A DNA stretch of 64,000 bases from positions 5,456,001 through 5,520,000 of the forward strand of contig NZ_AP023239.1 of the NCBI RefSeq assembly GCF_013393385.1, written 5' to 3'. Positions 34,515 to 43,471 of the stretch are shown here, piece after piece. Position 1 is the first letter of the stretch. Each line of letters opens with the position of its first letter. The translations under genes were made by a program, and so were the position numbers. The notes below the pieces were generated by a model. The model searched no databases and was not told the DNA's origin. It was given only the letters and a program-made list of their open reading frames with translations. The DNA comes from Paenibacillus sp. URB8-2. Its GTDB lineage: Bacteria > Bacillota > Bacilli > Paenibacillales > Paenibacillaceae.

Positions 34515-34629
34515 TTGAACCCTCCAATCACCTATTTTTTCACAATACATCTCATACTTTAATAGTTAAAATTTTTAATGTCAATTTATATGACATTTAA
34601 ACGGTTTTATGTAAATATATATTACATAT

Positions 34630-35739
34630 TTAGTTTTTTGGAGGTTTACAGGAAGTTATTTTCAAGTATGGCCGCAGCAAATAACCCGCAATTTTTAACA
34701 GGTCGATGTGTTTGGTTTGGGACAGTTTTTTTCCCCAATACCCGCCCAGCAAATGAATGATCCGATCCAGGTCATTATTCTTAAGCTGTTCCATGGCTCT
34801 GCGCAGGACAAGAGAATTCTCATAGCTTTGACGCAAAGGTTGGGTCAACTCCTCGTAACTGCCCTGTCCACACAAGTCATAGGCGGCGTATACCCCTGTA
34901 AGTAATGACGTATATTGTCCGAATCCCATAAAGGGCATCATGCTTCCAAAACAATTTCCAACGTAAAAGGTATTGCCTAATCTTGCGCTTTGGCATATCC
35001 CTATCGGATATTGAGTGATCTGAAATTGATCGGTAATCGGTAAGTCTTGTCCGAGCAAGGATTGTACTTTTGTATAAAATGGTTCCCATAACTGATCGGT
35101 ACTTGTATTTTTGTTCTTGGGTATATCAGGAATCGCTACGACGATATTCGCTTCTTTTTCTGAAAAGGGTATCAGATATCCGTATCCATAGGGGCCCAGA
35201 TCATAATCCATCCAGGTCATGACCGTGTAGAGATCGAAGTTTCCCTCCACTGTCGCTCCTTTAATCGATACTGTCAGATCCTCCCGAAAATTTCTTGATT
35301 GTTTGGCGTAGCTTGCGTCTCCGGTGGCCACAACGACATGCGTATAGTCTTGAAGTAAATCCTCATAAGTTTTCATCGAATGAAAATGAATGGGCGATTT
35401 TAACTGTCTTGCCAACTGTGCTTCAAACGAACGGTCATTTCTCCCTCTTACGTTTGAATAGCCAAGCTCCCCCTCCAGTACCGCCGCTTTGTTTTTGGAG
35501 TAGACATTCATTGTCCGTATATTCGCCGTAGGTTGAAGAAATATACCGAACTGGTCCGAAAGTGAAGCTATGCTGTCATGAACGGGCCGAGTCATGATGG
35601 AAAGAAGAACTTCCCCGTTGACGAATCGGTCCCCGGCCATACTGCGTTTTTCGAATATGCTTGGCTGAATCCCGTGTTTCTCCAGAGTCAACGCACATGC
35701 TAATCCGGAAAGTCCCGCACCCATAATTGCAATTTTCAT
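34630..35739 (-). CDS. FAD-dependent oxidoreductase (NAD(P)/FAD-binding, geranylgeranyl reductase-like)
   Basis: This 369-residue flavoprotein starts with MKIAIMGAGLSGLACALTLEKHG, so its dinucleotide-binding loop is at residues 7-12. THVVVATGDASY is the second nucleotide contact, and YVGNCFGSMMPFMGFGQYTS matches the C-terminal GD-type motif of the GGR/lycopene cyclase superfamily. GAGGGGACAGCC precedes the ATG. No other redox or lipid gene is nearby except a broken lipid kinase upstream on the other strand. The substrate is unknown. Confidence 0.8.
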   Translation of the reverse strand: MKIAIMGAGLSGLACALTLEKHGIQPSIFEKRSMAGDRFVNGEVLLSIMTRPVHDSIASLSDQFGIFLQPTANIRTMNVYSKNKAAVLEGELGYSNVRGRNDRSFEAQLARQLKSPIHFHSMKTYEDLLQDYTHVVVATGDASYAKQSRNFREDLTVSIKGATVEGNFDLYTVMTWMDYDLGPYGYGYLIPFSEKEANIVVAIPDIPKNKNTSTDQLWEPFYTKVQSLLGQDLPITDQFQITQYPIGICQSARLGNTFYVGNCFGSMMPFMGFGQYTSLLTGVYAAYDLCGQGSYEELTQPLRQSYENSLVLRRAMEQLKNNDLDRIIHLLGGYWGKKLSQTKHIDLLKIAGYLLRPYLKITSCKPPKN

Positions 35740-35793
35740 GGCTGTCCCCTCAGATCGAATATTTATAGAAACTCAACACTTACTATCTGCAAA

Positions 35794-36366
35794 ATGAGCC
35801 CTTCGTATTCTCAGGTAAGTCACCAAGAAGCGCTTGAGCATGTTAGAAACGTAGAGGGGATTCTCCGGGATAAAGGATACGAGGTTATGGTCAATGAAAC
35901 TGCAAAAGAACGGGATGCCACCCTTTTTTGTATGACTGCGTGCGAGGAAGGTTATGACCTGGTCGTTTCCATCGGCGGGGATGGCACGCTTCACGAAACA
36001 ATTAACGGGCTCAGCGGTCAGGACTATCTCCCGAAGCTTGGCATCGTTCCTCTTGGGACGGTCAATGATTTTGCCCGGGCCTTGCAAATTCCGCAGGACC
36101 CGGAACAGGCGATCCGGACACTCACTTCTTCCAGAGTACAAACCATAGATATCGGCCGATTGAACGACCGGTTGTTCATTAATGTGGTTGCCGCTGGCTC
36201 ACTCGCTGAATCGGTGTCTTCCGTATCATCAGAGGATAAATCAAGACTTGGCGCTTTAGGTATGGGAAGGTGAATCCCAAGTTGACGGCGAAGAGGGGCC
36301 TCCTCTGCCGATCGATCTCGGGATTATTCCCCGTCATATCCGGGTCATTGTGCCGAAAGAGGAATA
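35794..36366 (+). pseudogene. YegS/BmrU-type lipid (diacylglycerol) kinase, internally deleted
   Basis: The first part matches the catalytic domain of bacterial diacylglycerol kinases: DLVVSIGGDGTLHETINGLS carries the GGDGT motif, followed by LGIVPLGTVNDFARAL. The N-terminal strand and NPxSG motif are absent. After GALGMGR the frame stops. In the next frame the true C-terminus appears (GESQVDGEEGPPLPIDLG, then RHIRVIVPKEE) and ends at 36366. An internal deletion of the middle domain with loss of frame explains this, so the protein cannot be complete. Confidence 0.75.
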
Positions 36367-36371
36367 GAGGA

Positions 36372-36782
36372 TCACTCCCCGCAAATCATCAATTTGTTAC
36401 CATCCGGGTCTTTCACCACGAACCAATGGCCATGTTCGATTTCTGTAACAAGCTCCGCGTCGAGCTCTTTCATATAGTCAAATGAACCTTGCAGATTATC
36501 CGTCAACAACATAAAGGCAGGGGTCTTGATGGACGGGGCTCCGCCCGGTTCGTCTCCTCCCCACTTCGGCATCGTATCAAGAATGATCCCGGTTCCTTCC
36601 ATCGGCAGCGGGCATAAGTGGCCTGAAAGGATTTCGCAGTCTGCTTCATTCAACCCCAAAACCCGGCAGTACCAGCTGCGGGACCTCTCGATATCCCGAA
36701 CCGGAACAAAAATACTTCCGACCTTATTCTTGATCGGGCTGTTAGCCTTTGAAACTTCTGTGGACTGCTGATGTTCGCTCAT
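36372..36782 (-). CDS. VOC superfamily (glyoxalase/dioxygenase-like) protein
   Basis: This 136-residue single-module VOC protein carries KVGSIFVPVRDIERSRSWYC, RVLGLNEADCE, FMLLTDNLQGSFDYMKEL and HWFVVKDPDGNKLMICGE, the paired beta-alpha-beta halves of the fold. GGAGGGAAACCT precedes ATG 36782. It appears intact although it lies between two broken genes. Members act as lyases, isomerases, dioxygenases or drug-binding proteins, and no specific activity can be assigned. Confidence 0.82.
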   Translation of the reverse strand: MSEHQQSTEVSKANSPIKNKVGSIFVPVRDIERSRSWYCRVLGLNEADCEILSGHLCPLPMEGTGIILDTMPKWGGDEPGGAPSIKTPAFMLLTDNLQGSFDYMKELDAELVTEIEHGHWFVVKDPDGNKLMICGE

Positions 36783-36840
36783 AGGTTTCCCTCCATTAAT
36801 CAAATTAAAACGCTTTCGTAAACGCAATCGGACTATTTAA

Positions 36841-37098
36841 TCAGACCTGAGCCACAACTATCAATTTAAAGCCTAAACCGAAATCATCTCTAACTGCCCA
36901 CCATTCCGTAACTTCACAACCTAATGCATTTTGATAATATGACTTTGATTGTTCCAGGTCAGACACTAATAGAACAGTCAAGCTGTTTTCGATTTTCCCT
37001 TTGGCTTGTTGGTTCAGCTTTACACACCGCCATTTCACAAGGTATTTTTCACCATAATACCAAACTAATGTTCCCTTTTCAATTAAAATTTTAATCAA
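36841..37098 (-). pseudogene. second VOC-family gene, N-terminal fragment
   Basis: About 60 residues (KGKIENSLTVLLVSDLEQSK, SYYQNALGCEVTEWWAVRDD) correspond to the first half of a VOC protein. The frame stops after FKLIVVAQV where the second half should follow. The region before LNQQAKGK does not resemble a VOC start and lacks a ribosome site. It is probably a remnant left by a deletion. Confidence 0.65.
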
Positions 37099-37101
37099 TC
37101 T

Positions 37102-37748
37102 TCACTCTTTATCAATCGGTTTCGTGACGCCATCTTCGTAGAAATCAAAGATGAGCTGTTGCCGGGTTCCCCTTACCCCGTAGAATACGTCCGCTAACTG
37201 CTTTCCCCTGCGTTTCAACTCCGAATCCAGCCATTCCCTGGTCAATCCGTTATTCTTCAAATTTTCTTCGATGAGTATTCCGTCCATGATCAATTCCACC
37301 GGAAAAGCTTGCTTGTGCGAATGAAGTTTCATATCCTTTTTGGTTACATATTGGTGCTCGTCCTTCTTTAATACCGACACCGTCCCGTTATCTTCGAGAA
37401 CGGCATACTCCACTTCCTCAATGTTAAAAATCCCTTTTCCCCTCAAGGCTTGATCCAAAGAATCCATAGAATATCTTAGTTTTCTCATATTATCTTCCAA
37501 AATTTTCCGCCCTCAATCAGTATGGTGGGAGAACCGGATATCAGCCTTCTCATTTTACGGCTCTTCAGGGCGATGATCGATAGTACAATGGATGTAACGG
37601 TAATGACAAAGAGCGATAGCAGCAGATGGGTGAACGCCAAGTTGGCCGCAATGGTTCCAATGGTAATGCCAGTCACAAAATCACGCAGCAGAATCGCTGA
37701 AAAGGTCCGAATAATAATTCCTATATACGCTTCCATCTTTATACTCAC
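37102..37748 (-). pseudogene. DUF421 (YetF-like) membrane protein, frameshifted and internally deleted
   Basis: Two adjacent frames together give a YetF-type protein. The upstream frame holds the membrane helices and SRKMRRLISGSPTILIEGG. The downstream frame holds the cytosolic domain (MRKLRYSMDSLDQALRGKGI, NIEEVEYAVLEDNGTVSVLK). They join at a run AAATTTT near 37504, where one lost A restores the expected reading (GGKILEDNMRKLRY). About 20 residues of the first helix region (normally containing TRLLGKKQ) are also missing between FSAILLRD and FVTGITIG. It is very likely inactive. Confidence 0.75.
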
Positions 37749-37868
37749 TCCTTAAACGCCCATTATTCCCATATCGAATGGAAAGAAAACCTGTTGCAAT
37801 CCCGTATGGAGAGTCTGGCAGAATTATTGGAATAAAGAGCGATCTATTACTTTAGAGGCAAAATTTTA

Positions 37869-37893
37869 AAGGGCACCCTTGTCGGGTGCCCTT
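37869..37893 (-). terminator. rho-independent terminator after DUF6526 gene
   Basis: GGGCACCC and GGGTGCCC pair perfectly around a five-base loop, and a T-rich tract follows on the minus strand. Confidence 0.75.
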
Positions 37894-37948
37894 CGATCTG
37901 GGAAAGGAGACTGGGAAAGCAGTAGTGGCGCCCCCCTTCCTTAGCTGT

Positions 37949-38389
37949 CTAGATTCTGTAGTCGTCGACTCTCCACTTTTGGATAGACTTTTTAATGGCG
38001 TCGGGTGACAACTGATCTGCTGCCGCTTTCTTGCAAAGTGAAGGAAATTCCTCATCGGAGGCAAATCGCAAAGCTACAATTTGCTTTACGTTAAGCCTCG
38101 GATCCAGCAGCTTTTGAGTCAATACATAGTGCCGGAGATTTTCTTCGGCTCGTATCGCTCGATCCTGTGCCTTTAAAGGATAAGAGCGAACGACTAGAAA
38201 AATAACGATGAACATTATAGAAATAATTAGAAAAAGAACTGCAGGAAAAACTTGACTTCCCGCTTTCAATGATCTCATCAGCTCTACTACAGCAGAGATA
38301 AACAAACCTGCGGTCATAAGGGTAAGCAAAACGTGAAAAAGAGGATGTATTCTCCGATGATTTTGATAGTTTTGAGATTGCTGACTCAT
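37949..38389 (-). CDS. DUF6526-like membrane protein
   Basis: This 146-residue protein has two transmembrane helices (LFHVLLTLMTAGLFISAVVE and VFPAVLFLIISIMFIVIFLV). A cytosolic C-terminal helical domain follows, containing the conserved RAEENLRHYVLTQKLLDPRL and QIVALRFASDEEFPSL. This pattern fits the DUF6526 family of Bacillales, whose function is unknown. The first residues (QSQNYQNHRRIHP) are also family-typical. It ends at a clear terminator. Confidence 0.75.
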   Translation of the reverse strand: MSQQSQNYQNHRRIHPLFHVLLTLMTAGLFISAVVELMRSLKAGSQVFPAVLFLIISIMFIVIFLVVRSYPLKAQDRAIRAEENLRHYVLTQKLLDPRLNVKQIVALRFASDEEFPSLCKKAAADQLSPDAIKKSIQKWRVDDYRI

Positions 38390-38421
38390 TTCTCTCCCCC
38401 ATTTTATGTCCTATTCGCGCA

Positions 38422-38763
38422 CTATACCTTTTTTACAAATTCAGATTTCAAACTCATAGCTCCAAACCCGTCAATTTTACAATCAATATCATGATCCCCG
38501 TCAACTAAACGTATATTTTTCACTTTTGTGCCTACTTTTAAGACGGATGAACTTCCTTTTACTTTAAGGTCTTTGATTACGGTCACCGTGTCGCCATCGT
38601 TTAAGATATTCCCGTTCGCATCTTTGATAATTCTTTGATCTTGAGCAGTCTCGGGTTCGGATTCTAAAGTCCACTCATGAGCACATTCCGGGCAAACATA
38701 AAGACTTCGATCTTCATACGTATATTCGGAATTACATTTTGGACAATTTGGCAAATTAGACAA
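38422..38763 (-). CDS. yjdM: zinc ribbon protein YjdM (PhnA family)
   Basis: This 113-residue PhnA/YjdM-type protein starts [20 protein letters not shown] and has a four-cysteine ribbon (CPKC...CPEC, residues about 6-27). A small SH3-like domain follows ([40 protein letters not shown]). TTG 38763 is chosen because it gives the family N-terminus and GGAGG lies upstream. Despite the old name it is not a proven phosphonate enzyme. It is 38 bp downstream of a sensor kinase and probably co-transcribed. Confidence 0.88.
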   Translation of the reverse strand: MSNLPNCPKCNSEYTYEDRSLYVCPECAHEWTLESEPETAQDQRIIKDANGNILNDGDTVTVIKDLKVKGSSSVLKVGTKVKNIRLVDGDHDIDCKIDGFGAMSLKSEFVKKV

Positions 38764-38801
38764 CACTACATTCCTCCATTCGTTACATCCATAGTAACAT
38801 A

Positions 38802-40040
38802 TCAAGTAGGAATGGTTATAACAAATGTTGTGCCTTTGCCTTTTTCACTGTCGACTTCAATCATCCCTTTAACTTTATTGATTGTACTGTAGGCCATGAG
38901 CATGCCAAGACCCGTTCCTTCTTCTTTGGTAGAATAATAGGGCTTGCCCAGACGTGATATTTCTTCCTTTGTCATTCCAATTCCTGTGTCCTGGATACTG
39001 ATAATGATATTTTGCTTTCTTTCCGATATATCAATGACCAGAGTACCGCCGCCCTTGTCTTTCATTGCTTCAATACCGTTTTTATAGAGATTAATTAAAC
39101 ACTGCTGGATTTGGTTCCTATCATAGCTTTTATTTAACGAGTTATTGAAACTAAATTGGACCTCTACTTGATGGATGGTGGCATAAGGTAAAATGAGATT
39201 TTTTGTATACTCTGACTCGGCCTTCATGTTGGAATAAACCATATTTTCGGATTGTGGCTTGGCAAATGAAAGATAATCACTCACTATTTTTTCAGCTCGA
39301 TTTAGTTCTTGCAAAGATAATTCTATATATCCTTTTTCCGTCGGTGTTACAGTATTTGATTTATTTAAAAGTTGTAAAAACCCACTGGTAACCGTAAGAG
39401 GATTTCTTATTTCATGTGAAACGCTGGCCGCAAGCTCACTAACGACATTTAATCTTTCCGATTGTAAGATCCGGTCACGATTTTTAATATTGGTAATGAT
39501 CTTCTCTATTAAGAGCATAATGATCCCCATCACACCAACATGAGTCGTTAATGCATCCAAGGTGAGAATCCAGAATTGTCTATCCAATGTCCCCATAATC
39601 ATACTTAAAATGATCAGGTAAAATCCCATGGTAAGAAAAGAAATAACGGTTGCACATAGTATTCGACTTTTAGAATCCAGTTTCAAAAACTTTTTACTGA
39701 ATAAGGGTACCAAAATTAATACAGCCGTTGAATAGAAAAACGAATGAACCGTTCCGGCGCCGCCTACATAGAACCGGCAGATATTTAATATTAAATATAA
39801 CGGGAGAACATTCTTGTACCCTCCAAAAAGGGCCACTATAATAAACGGGATGTATCTTAAATCAAAAATAAATCCCATTTCCAGCTTAATCGGTTTGGCA
39901 ATACAAAGAATCATCGTTACTGCCGATAGTATAAGGAGCATTTTTCTATTATAGGAACGCGGTTTATTTTCAAAAAAAATTAGAACGATTACAACCGGAA
40001 AGAGTAAAAACAAGAAATTCAACAGTAAGGTCTCAAACAA
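38802..40040 (-). CDS. sensor histidine kinase with 5TM-Lyt type sensor (KinB-like)
   Basis: This 412-residue membrane kinase has about five or six helices in its first 185 residues in the pattern of 5TMR-LYT sensors. A dimerisation helix with the phosphorylated His follows ([20 protein letters not shown]). The HATPase domain has [10 protein letters not shown] (N box), IQDTGIGMT (G1) and [18 protein letters not shown] (G2). KinB-type kinases feed the sporulation phosphorelay through Spo0F. There is no response regulator next to it, which agrees with an orphan phosphorelay kinase (inference). Confidence 0.88.
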   Translation of the reverse strand: MFETLLLNFLFLLFPVVIVLIFFENKPRSYNRKMLLILSAVTMILCIAKPIKLEMGFIFDLRYIPFIIVALFGGYKNVLPLYLILNICRFYVGGAGTVHSFFYSTAVLILVPLFSKKFLKLDSKSRILCATVISFLTMGFYLIILSMIMGTLDRQFWILTLDALTTHVGVMGIIMLLIEKIITNIKNRDRILQSERLNVVSELAASVSHEIRNPLTVTSGFLQLLNKSNTVTPTEKGYIELSLQELNRAEKIVSDYLSFAKPQSENMVYSNMKAESEYTKNLILPYATIHQVEVQFSFNNSLNKSYDRNQIQQCLINLYKNGIEAMKDKGGGTLVIDISERKQNIIISIQDTGIGMTKEEISRLGKPYYSTKEEGTGLGMLMAYSTINKVKGMIEVDSEKGKGTTFVITIPT

Positions 40041-40254
40041 GGCAAAACTTCCTTTCGGCCTCTCTTGCTAAAAAAATGAATGTCTATTTTAATATTATAA
40101 GCAAAGTCAAACTTGGTCACTATTGAATTTTAGACACTTTATGTAAAAATACTTTGCTCACTGATTTACATCGGTCACTTGTGGGCATAATTGAACCGCC
40201 GGCGGGTTCCGTATATGATAATCTCATCATGTTTTCTTGGGAGGCTTCGTTAAC

Positions 40255-40770
40255 GTGGCAGTATTCATCAATGAACAAATTAAAGCATCCGAGGTGGTGC
40301 TGACTGGACTCAGAGGCGAGAATTTAGGCATTGTCTCCAGAGAGGAGGCGCTGGCTATGGCCCGGTCTGAAAAAGCGGACTTGGTCTGCACCTCGCTGAT
40401 GAGCAGTCCCCCGCCCTGCAGCCTGGTTTCGAAGGGAACAGGAAAAACGGCCGCTAAGAAGAACGCGGCAGCGCATAAGACGGACGCAGGGCGGGGAACA
40501 GGAGGCAGCGGCAAGGAGAAGGTCAAAGAGCTTCGCTTCACCGCTTATATTGAGGAGCATGATTACGACACGAAGCTCCGCCAGGCGGACAAGCATCTGC
40601 GCTCCGGCAAACCGGTACAATTGGTCGTAAAAGCATCCGGCGCCAAAGAAGGGCTCGCTGCCAAGGCTGTGCTTGAACGCCTTTTGGCCGATCTAAAGGA
40701 GATCGGAGTGAAGGACACCGGCATCCAGACGGGTGGCAAAGGCTCGCAGGTGAAATTAAATCCGCGCTGA
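40255..40770 (+). CDS. IF-3-like protein (divergent paralogue of translation initiation factor 3)
   Basis: This 171-residue protein has the two-domain IF-3 plan. The N-domain reads VFINEQIKASEVVLTGLRGE, NLGIVSREEALAMARSEKAD and SPPPCSLVSKG. A low-complexity Lys/Ala/Gly linker follows (about residues 65-90). The C-domain starts KELRFTAYIEEHDYDTKLRQ, matching the IF-3 pattern KExRxxxxIxEHD. The RGRE motif on the 30S-binding face of true IF-3 reads ASGAKE here, so ribosome binding may be altered. GTG 40255 follows GGGAGG. It is not in the usual infC-rpmI-rplT operon, so it is a second, specialised copy. Confidence 0.75.
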   Translation: MAVFINEQIKASEVVLTGLRGENLGIVSREEALAMARSEKADLVCTSLMSSPPPCSLVSKGTGKTAAKKNAAAHKTDAGRGTGGSGKEKVKELRFTAYIEEHDYDTKLRQADKHLRSGKPVQLVVKASGAKEGLAAKAVLERLLADLKEIGVKDTGIQTGGKGSQVKLNPR

Positions 40771-40831
40771 ATCAAGATTTGTTCCCAGTTTTAGACATGA
40801 CCGGTTCATTTGCGGGTAACATTCATTGTGG

Positions 40832-41116
40832 CTATCGTTGCTCCCTGCCCGCTAATTGCTCTTGGGCGAGACGGATCATTTCCCGAACCATGGAGCCGCC
40901 AATTTTGCCGCCGACATGACCCACCGCTTCTGTAGTCAGGCCCCCATTTTCACCTGGCTGCAGAGGTACACCAAGCTCTTTAGCCACTTCGTATTTCACG
41001 TCATCCGGCCGATTCGGATCAACAGCATATCCTTCGCGCTTCATTACATTGGCTTTGAAAGTCTGCATATCCTGCTCCACCCCTGGCACCGCATATTTCC
41101 TCTTTCTTCTTGCCAT
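40832..41116 (-). CDS. alpha/beta-type small acid-soluble spore protein
   Basis: This 94-residue SASP has the DNA-binding signature NGGLTTEAVGHVGGKIGGSM followed by VREMIRLAQ. KYEVAKELGV resembles the Gpr protease cleavage site. The N-terminus is longer and more basic (MARRKRKYAVPGVEQDMQTF) than in classical SspA/B proteins. It would coat spore DNA in the forespore under sigma-G control (family knowledge; no promoter identified). GGGAG precedes ATG 41116. Confidence 0.9.
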   Translation of the reverse strand: MARRKRKYAVPGVEQDMQTFKANVMKREGYAVDPNRPDDVKYEVAKELGVPLQPGENGGLTTEAVGHVGGKIGGSMVREMIRLAQEQLAGREQR

Positions 41117-41227
41117 TCTGATACACTCCCTTGATGTCTTTTCCCTAACATGCCCTGAGGCATAAATCTTCATCCCGTTTCCGCCGCAACCAAATTTCGC
41201 GCTGCTTATGTATGATACGGTAGATAC

Positions 41228-41257
41228 GATTCACCGCGCTGGCTGAATCCGCAAGTT
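41228..41257 (-). repeat. dispersed repeat copy 2
   Basis: The plus strand reads GATTCACCGCGCTGGCTG then AATCCGCAAGTT. It directly abuts the stop codon (41258-41260) of the GNAT remnant, in the same relation as copy 1 to its gene. Confidence 0.6.
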
Positions 41258-41741
41258 TTACTTTTTTATCCAAAAAGTATTGAGATAGGCGGTCTTAAAC
41301 CCTACCCGTTCCATATTTCCGTGGCTGACCGAACCGAACATCACATCCGTATAAACCGTCTTAACGCCAAGTTTAACGGCATCAGCAAGCCGATGGTTAA
41401 GCAGAGCCAATTGGCATCCTCTGCCCCGATACGTTGGGAAGGTATAGTCAATTGCAACTGCTCGGCGGGAAAAAATCCTCTTTCGGATAGCGCGCGAGTT
41501 ACCTCTTCTGTCATATGGTTAGGGGTCATTCAATACATGGAGCGGCATTAGGATAAAACTCAAGCAGCTTATCCAGATCCGGAAGGTCCCCAGGCCCGAA
41601 TCCTTTGATCCGATTGTAATAAATCGAAGCCGGATCCGTTTGGTCCCGAAGCAAGATGGAGTGGCCTACGCGTAACACTTCGAGTTGTCTCTCCACAGGA
41701 ACCAGAGAACGGCTTGCGTTCAGCCTAGTGAGTTCCAGGTG

Positions 41742-43292
41742 AACTCTCCCCCACTTAGCTTACGCATGAAGTGGGGGCTTCTGTTGGCATCGATACAGGG
41801 TTGCACACGCTTGCGAGCTTCATGATTGAAGGCTCAACGCCTGTTGCACCCGAATGAGGGAAGCCAACGTCCAATACGTTCGTTTTGCCAATGAAGGGTC
41901 TTTTGCCTCCAAGGACAACCACATCTTTTCAGATGTGGCTTTTTGTATAGTACGTAGCACGTAGCGTGCGCCGATGTTATACGAAGCATTAAGATCCGCG
42001 TGATACGTTTTTCCTGTTGCGAATACAGCAACATCACGCTTTGTGTTGCGTTGTACAAATCCACTTCCGTCAAAAGCAAGCGCACTTGTATTCGCCGGGT
42101 TAACCATGGAAACCCGCATCCCCAAGAAATGCGCCATTTCGGTCACTTTCGTTTGGATGCACCGCTTGGCCCAAAACTGGAGTTTGGCACGAAGCCGCTT
42201 GGCTCCCCACGTTCCTTTAGGCAAACGCATCTTGCCTAAAAACTCCATGACAATGACATCTGCGCTGTGCTTTTGGGCAAAGGCGAGGATTTGATGCGCA
42301 GTATCGTGGACGATATGCGTCTGTAAGCCATTCATCCGCCGCCAGAAATTCGGTTTTGCCCCTATACCGGATTGTCGCTGGGCTTGTTTCAGTTTGCCTG
42401 TGATTTGGCGCAATCGGTCTTTCTTTGGCTTGGTTGATAAATGCCCTCGCCAAGACAGTGCCGCTTACGTCCATCACGGAACAGACTGCGGAATTCGTTA
42501 ACCCCAAATCAACGGCACACACCCGTTGCTTGGAAAGTTCCGCCTGAGTCAACTTCACCTCCCCTTCATAGGCGATATGAAGGGCATAGCGTTTTCCTTT
42601 CCGGACTAATGTGGGGCTGCATTCTTTCATGCTCCACACGTTACGTTTAAATAGGTCTTGCCCCTTAAAGGTAATGGGGAGCCATACCCAATCGCCTTGA
42701 TGAAATATCTTAATGTTGGCTGCCCGATCGGAGGTTCGAATGAACATATTGCCTTTGTACAAGCAAGGGAACGCCTGATGCTGAGCTTGGAGTGTCGGCG
42801 GTTTCTTCGAAAAGCGTTTCCCTTCTTGCCCAGCGTGTTGTCGCTCGGCTTGCCAAAGCCCAAAGCGGGAATGATGACTTTTCACAATGCCAAACGCTTC
42901 TGCAATGGCACTTCTGCGGAAGTACGAAGGAAACTTATAAAAGCGTTGATCAAACTCGGCGTAGAGCGGATTCGGATTGTGCCTGGTACGGTGAGTCAGC
43001 CGTTCTACCGCCGTCACAACCGCTTAGGTGGATAACGATTCCAAGGCCATAAACTGCTCTTGAATGACCGTAATCAAGAACGACAGCGCCTCTTGATAAA
43101 CATGAAGAGTCGCATCTAGCATGCGGTGGTGAGACGTAATCGGATGTTTGAGTGTTTTGACCACCTTCATGAGATACGCCTCCATCGCAAGTTTGATGGA
43201 TCTAGCATAACACAAGAACGTATGTTTGGTGAAACAAACGTGTCTAACCCCCACCTTCGCTGTTGGCTTAGAGGCGGGGGACTGCGACACTA
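41742..43292 (-). mobile_element. IS200/IS605 superfamily tnpB-only element (IS1341 type)
   Basis: The limits come from reconstructing the GNAT gene, giving 1551 bp with possible one- or two-base ambiguity. The right end (low coordinate) has the hairpin CCCCCACTT/AAGTGGGGG at 41748-41777. The left end has CCCCCACCT/AGGCGGGGG at 43248-43280. No tnpA transposase is present, so it is non-autonomous. As in this superfamily, no target duplication is seen. Confidence 0.8.
41820..43170 (-). pseudogene. TnpB (OrfB) RNA-guided nuclease gene, stop and frameshift
   Basis: ATG 43170 follows GGAGG. The frame meets TAA at 43024-43026 (ESLST stop), resumes in frame (AVVTAVERLTHRTRHNPN), and shifts near 42420 (INQAKE to LRQITGKLKQ). 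RuvC residues remain visible: AVDLGLTNSAV (Asp), VIVMEFLGKM (Glu) and HADLNASYNIGA (Asp). The usual four-cysteine zinc ribbon between them is replaced by LAFDGSGFVQRNTKRD, a variant without these cysteines. The guide RNA of such elements comes from the tnpB 3' end and right end, here 41742 to about 41900. Confidence 0.82.
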
Positions 43293-43471
43293 AATCTTTT
43301 CAATTTGTTCCAAGTAATACAAAGGTTTGTTCACATTCACAGAGGATGCATCTCCTTATGGAAAGGTAGCGTTCATTTTAGACGGACTTCCCTTCACCAT
43401 AGCGCCAACTATAGTCTTTATCAAAAAAGCCCTCATTCCTATGAAAGTCGGGCATTGCTCTATTTTCAATA

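Larger units (their letters stand above)
41258..43340 (-). pseudogene. GNAT N-acetyltransferase interrupted by an IS605-type element and internally deleted
   Basis: The 5' end lies right of the element: GTG 43340 after AAGGAG gives NVNKPLYYLEQIEKI. Left of the element the same protein resumes with HLELTRLNASRSLVPVERQL and SIYYNRIKGFGPGDLPDLDK. Removing 41742-43292 joins EKI to HLELTRL exactly in frame. Further down there is a frameshift near 41532 (PCIE to TPNHMTEEV). Then comes an internal deletion near 41440, after which the acetyl-CoA loop YRGRGCQLAL and the end FGSVSHGNMERVGFKT follow in another frame. The gene therefore carries three separate lesions. Confidence 0.8.
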
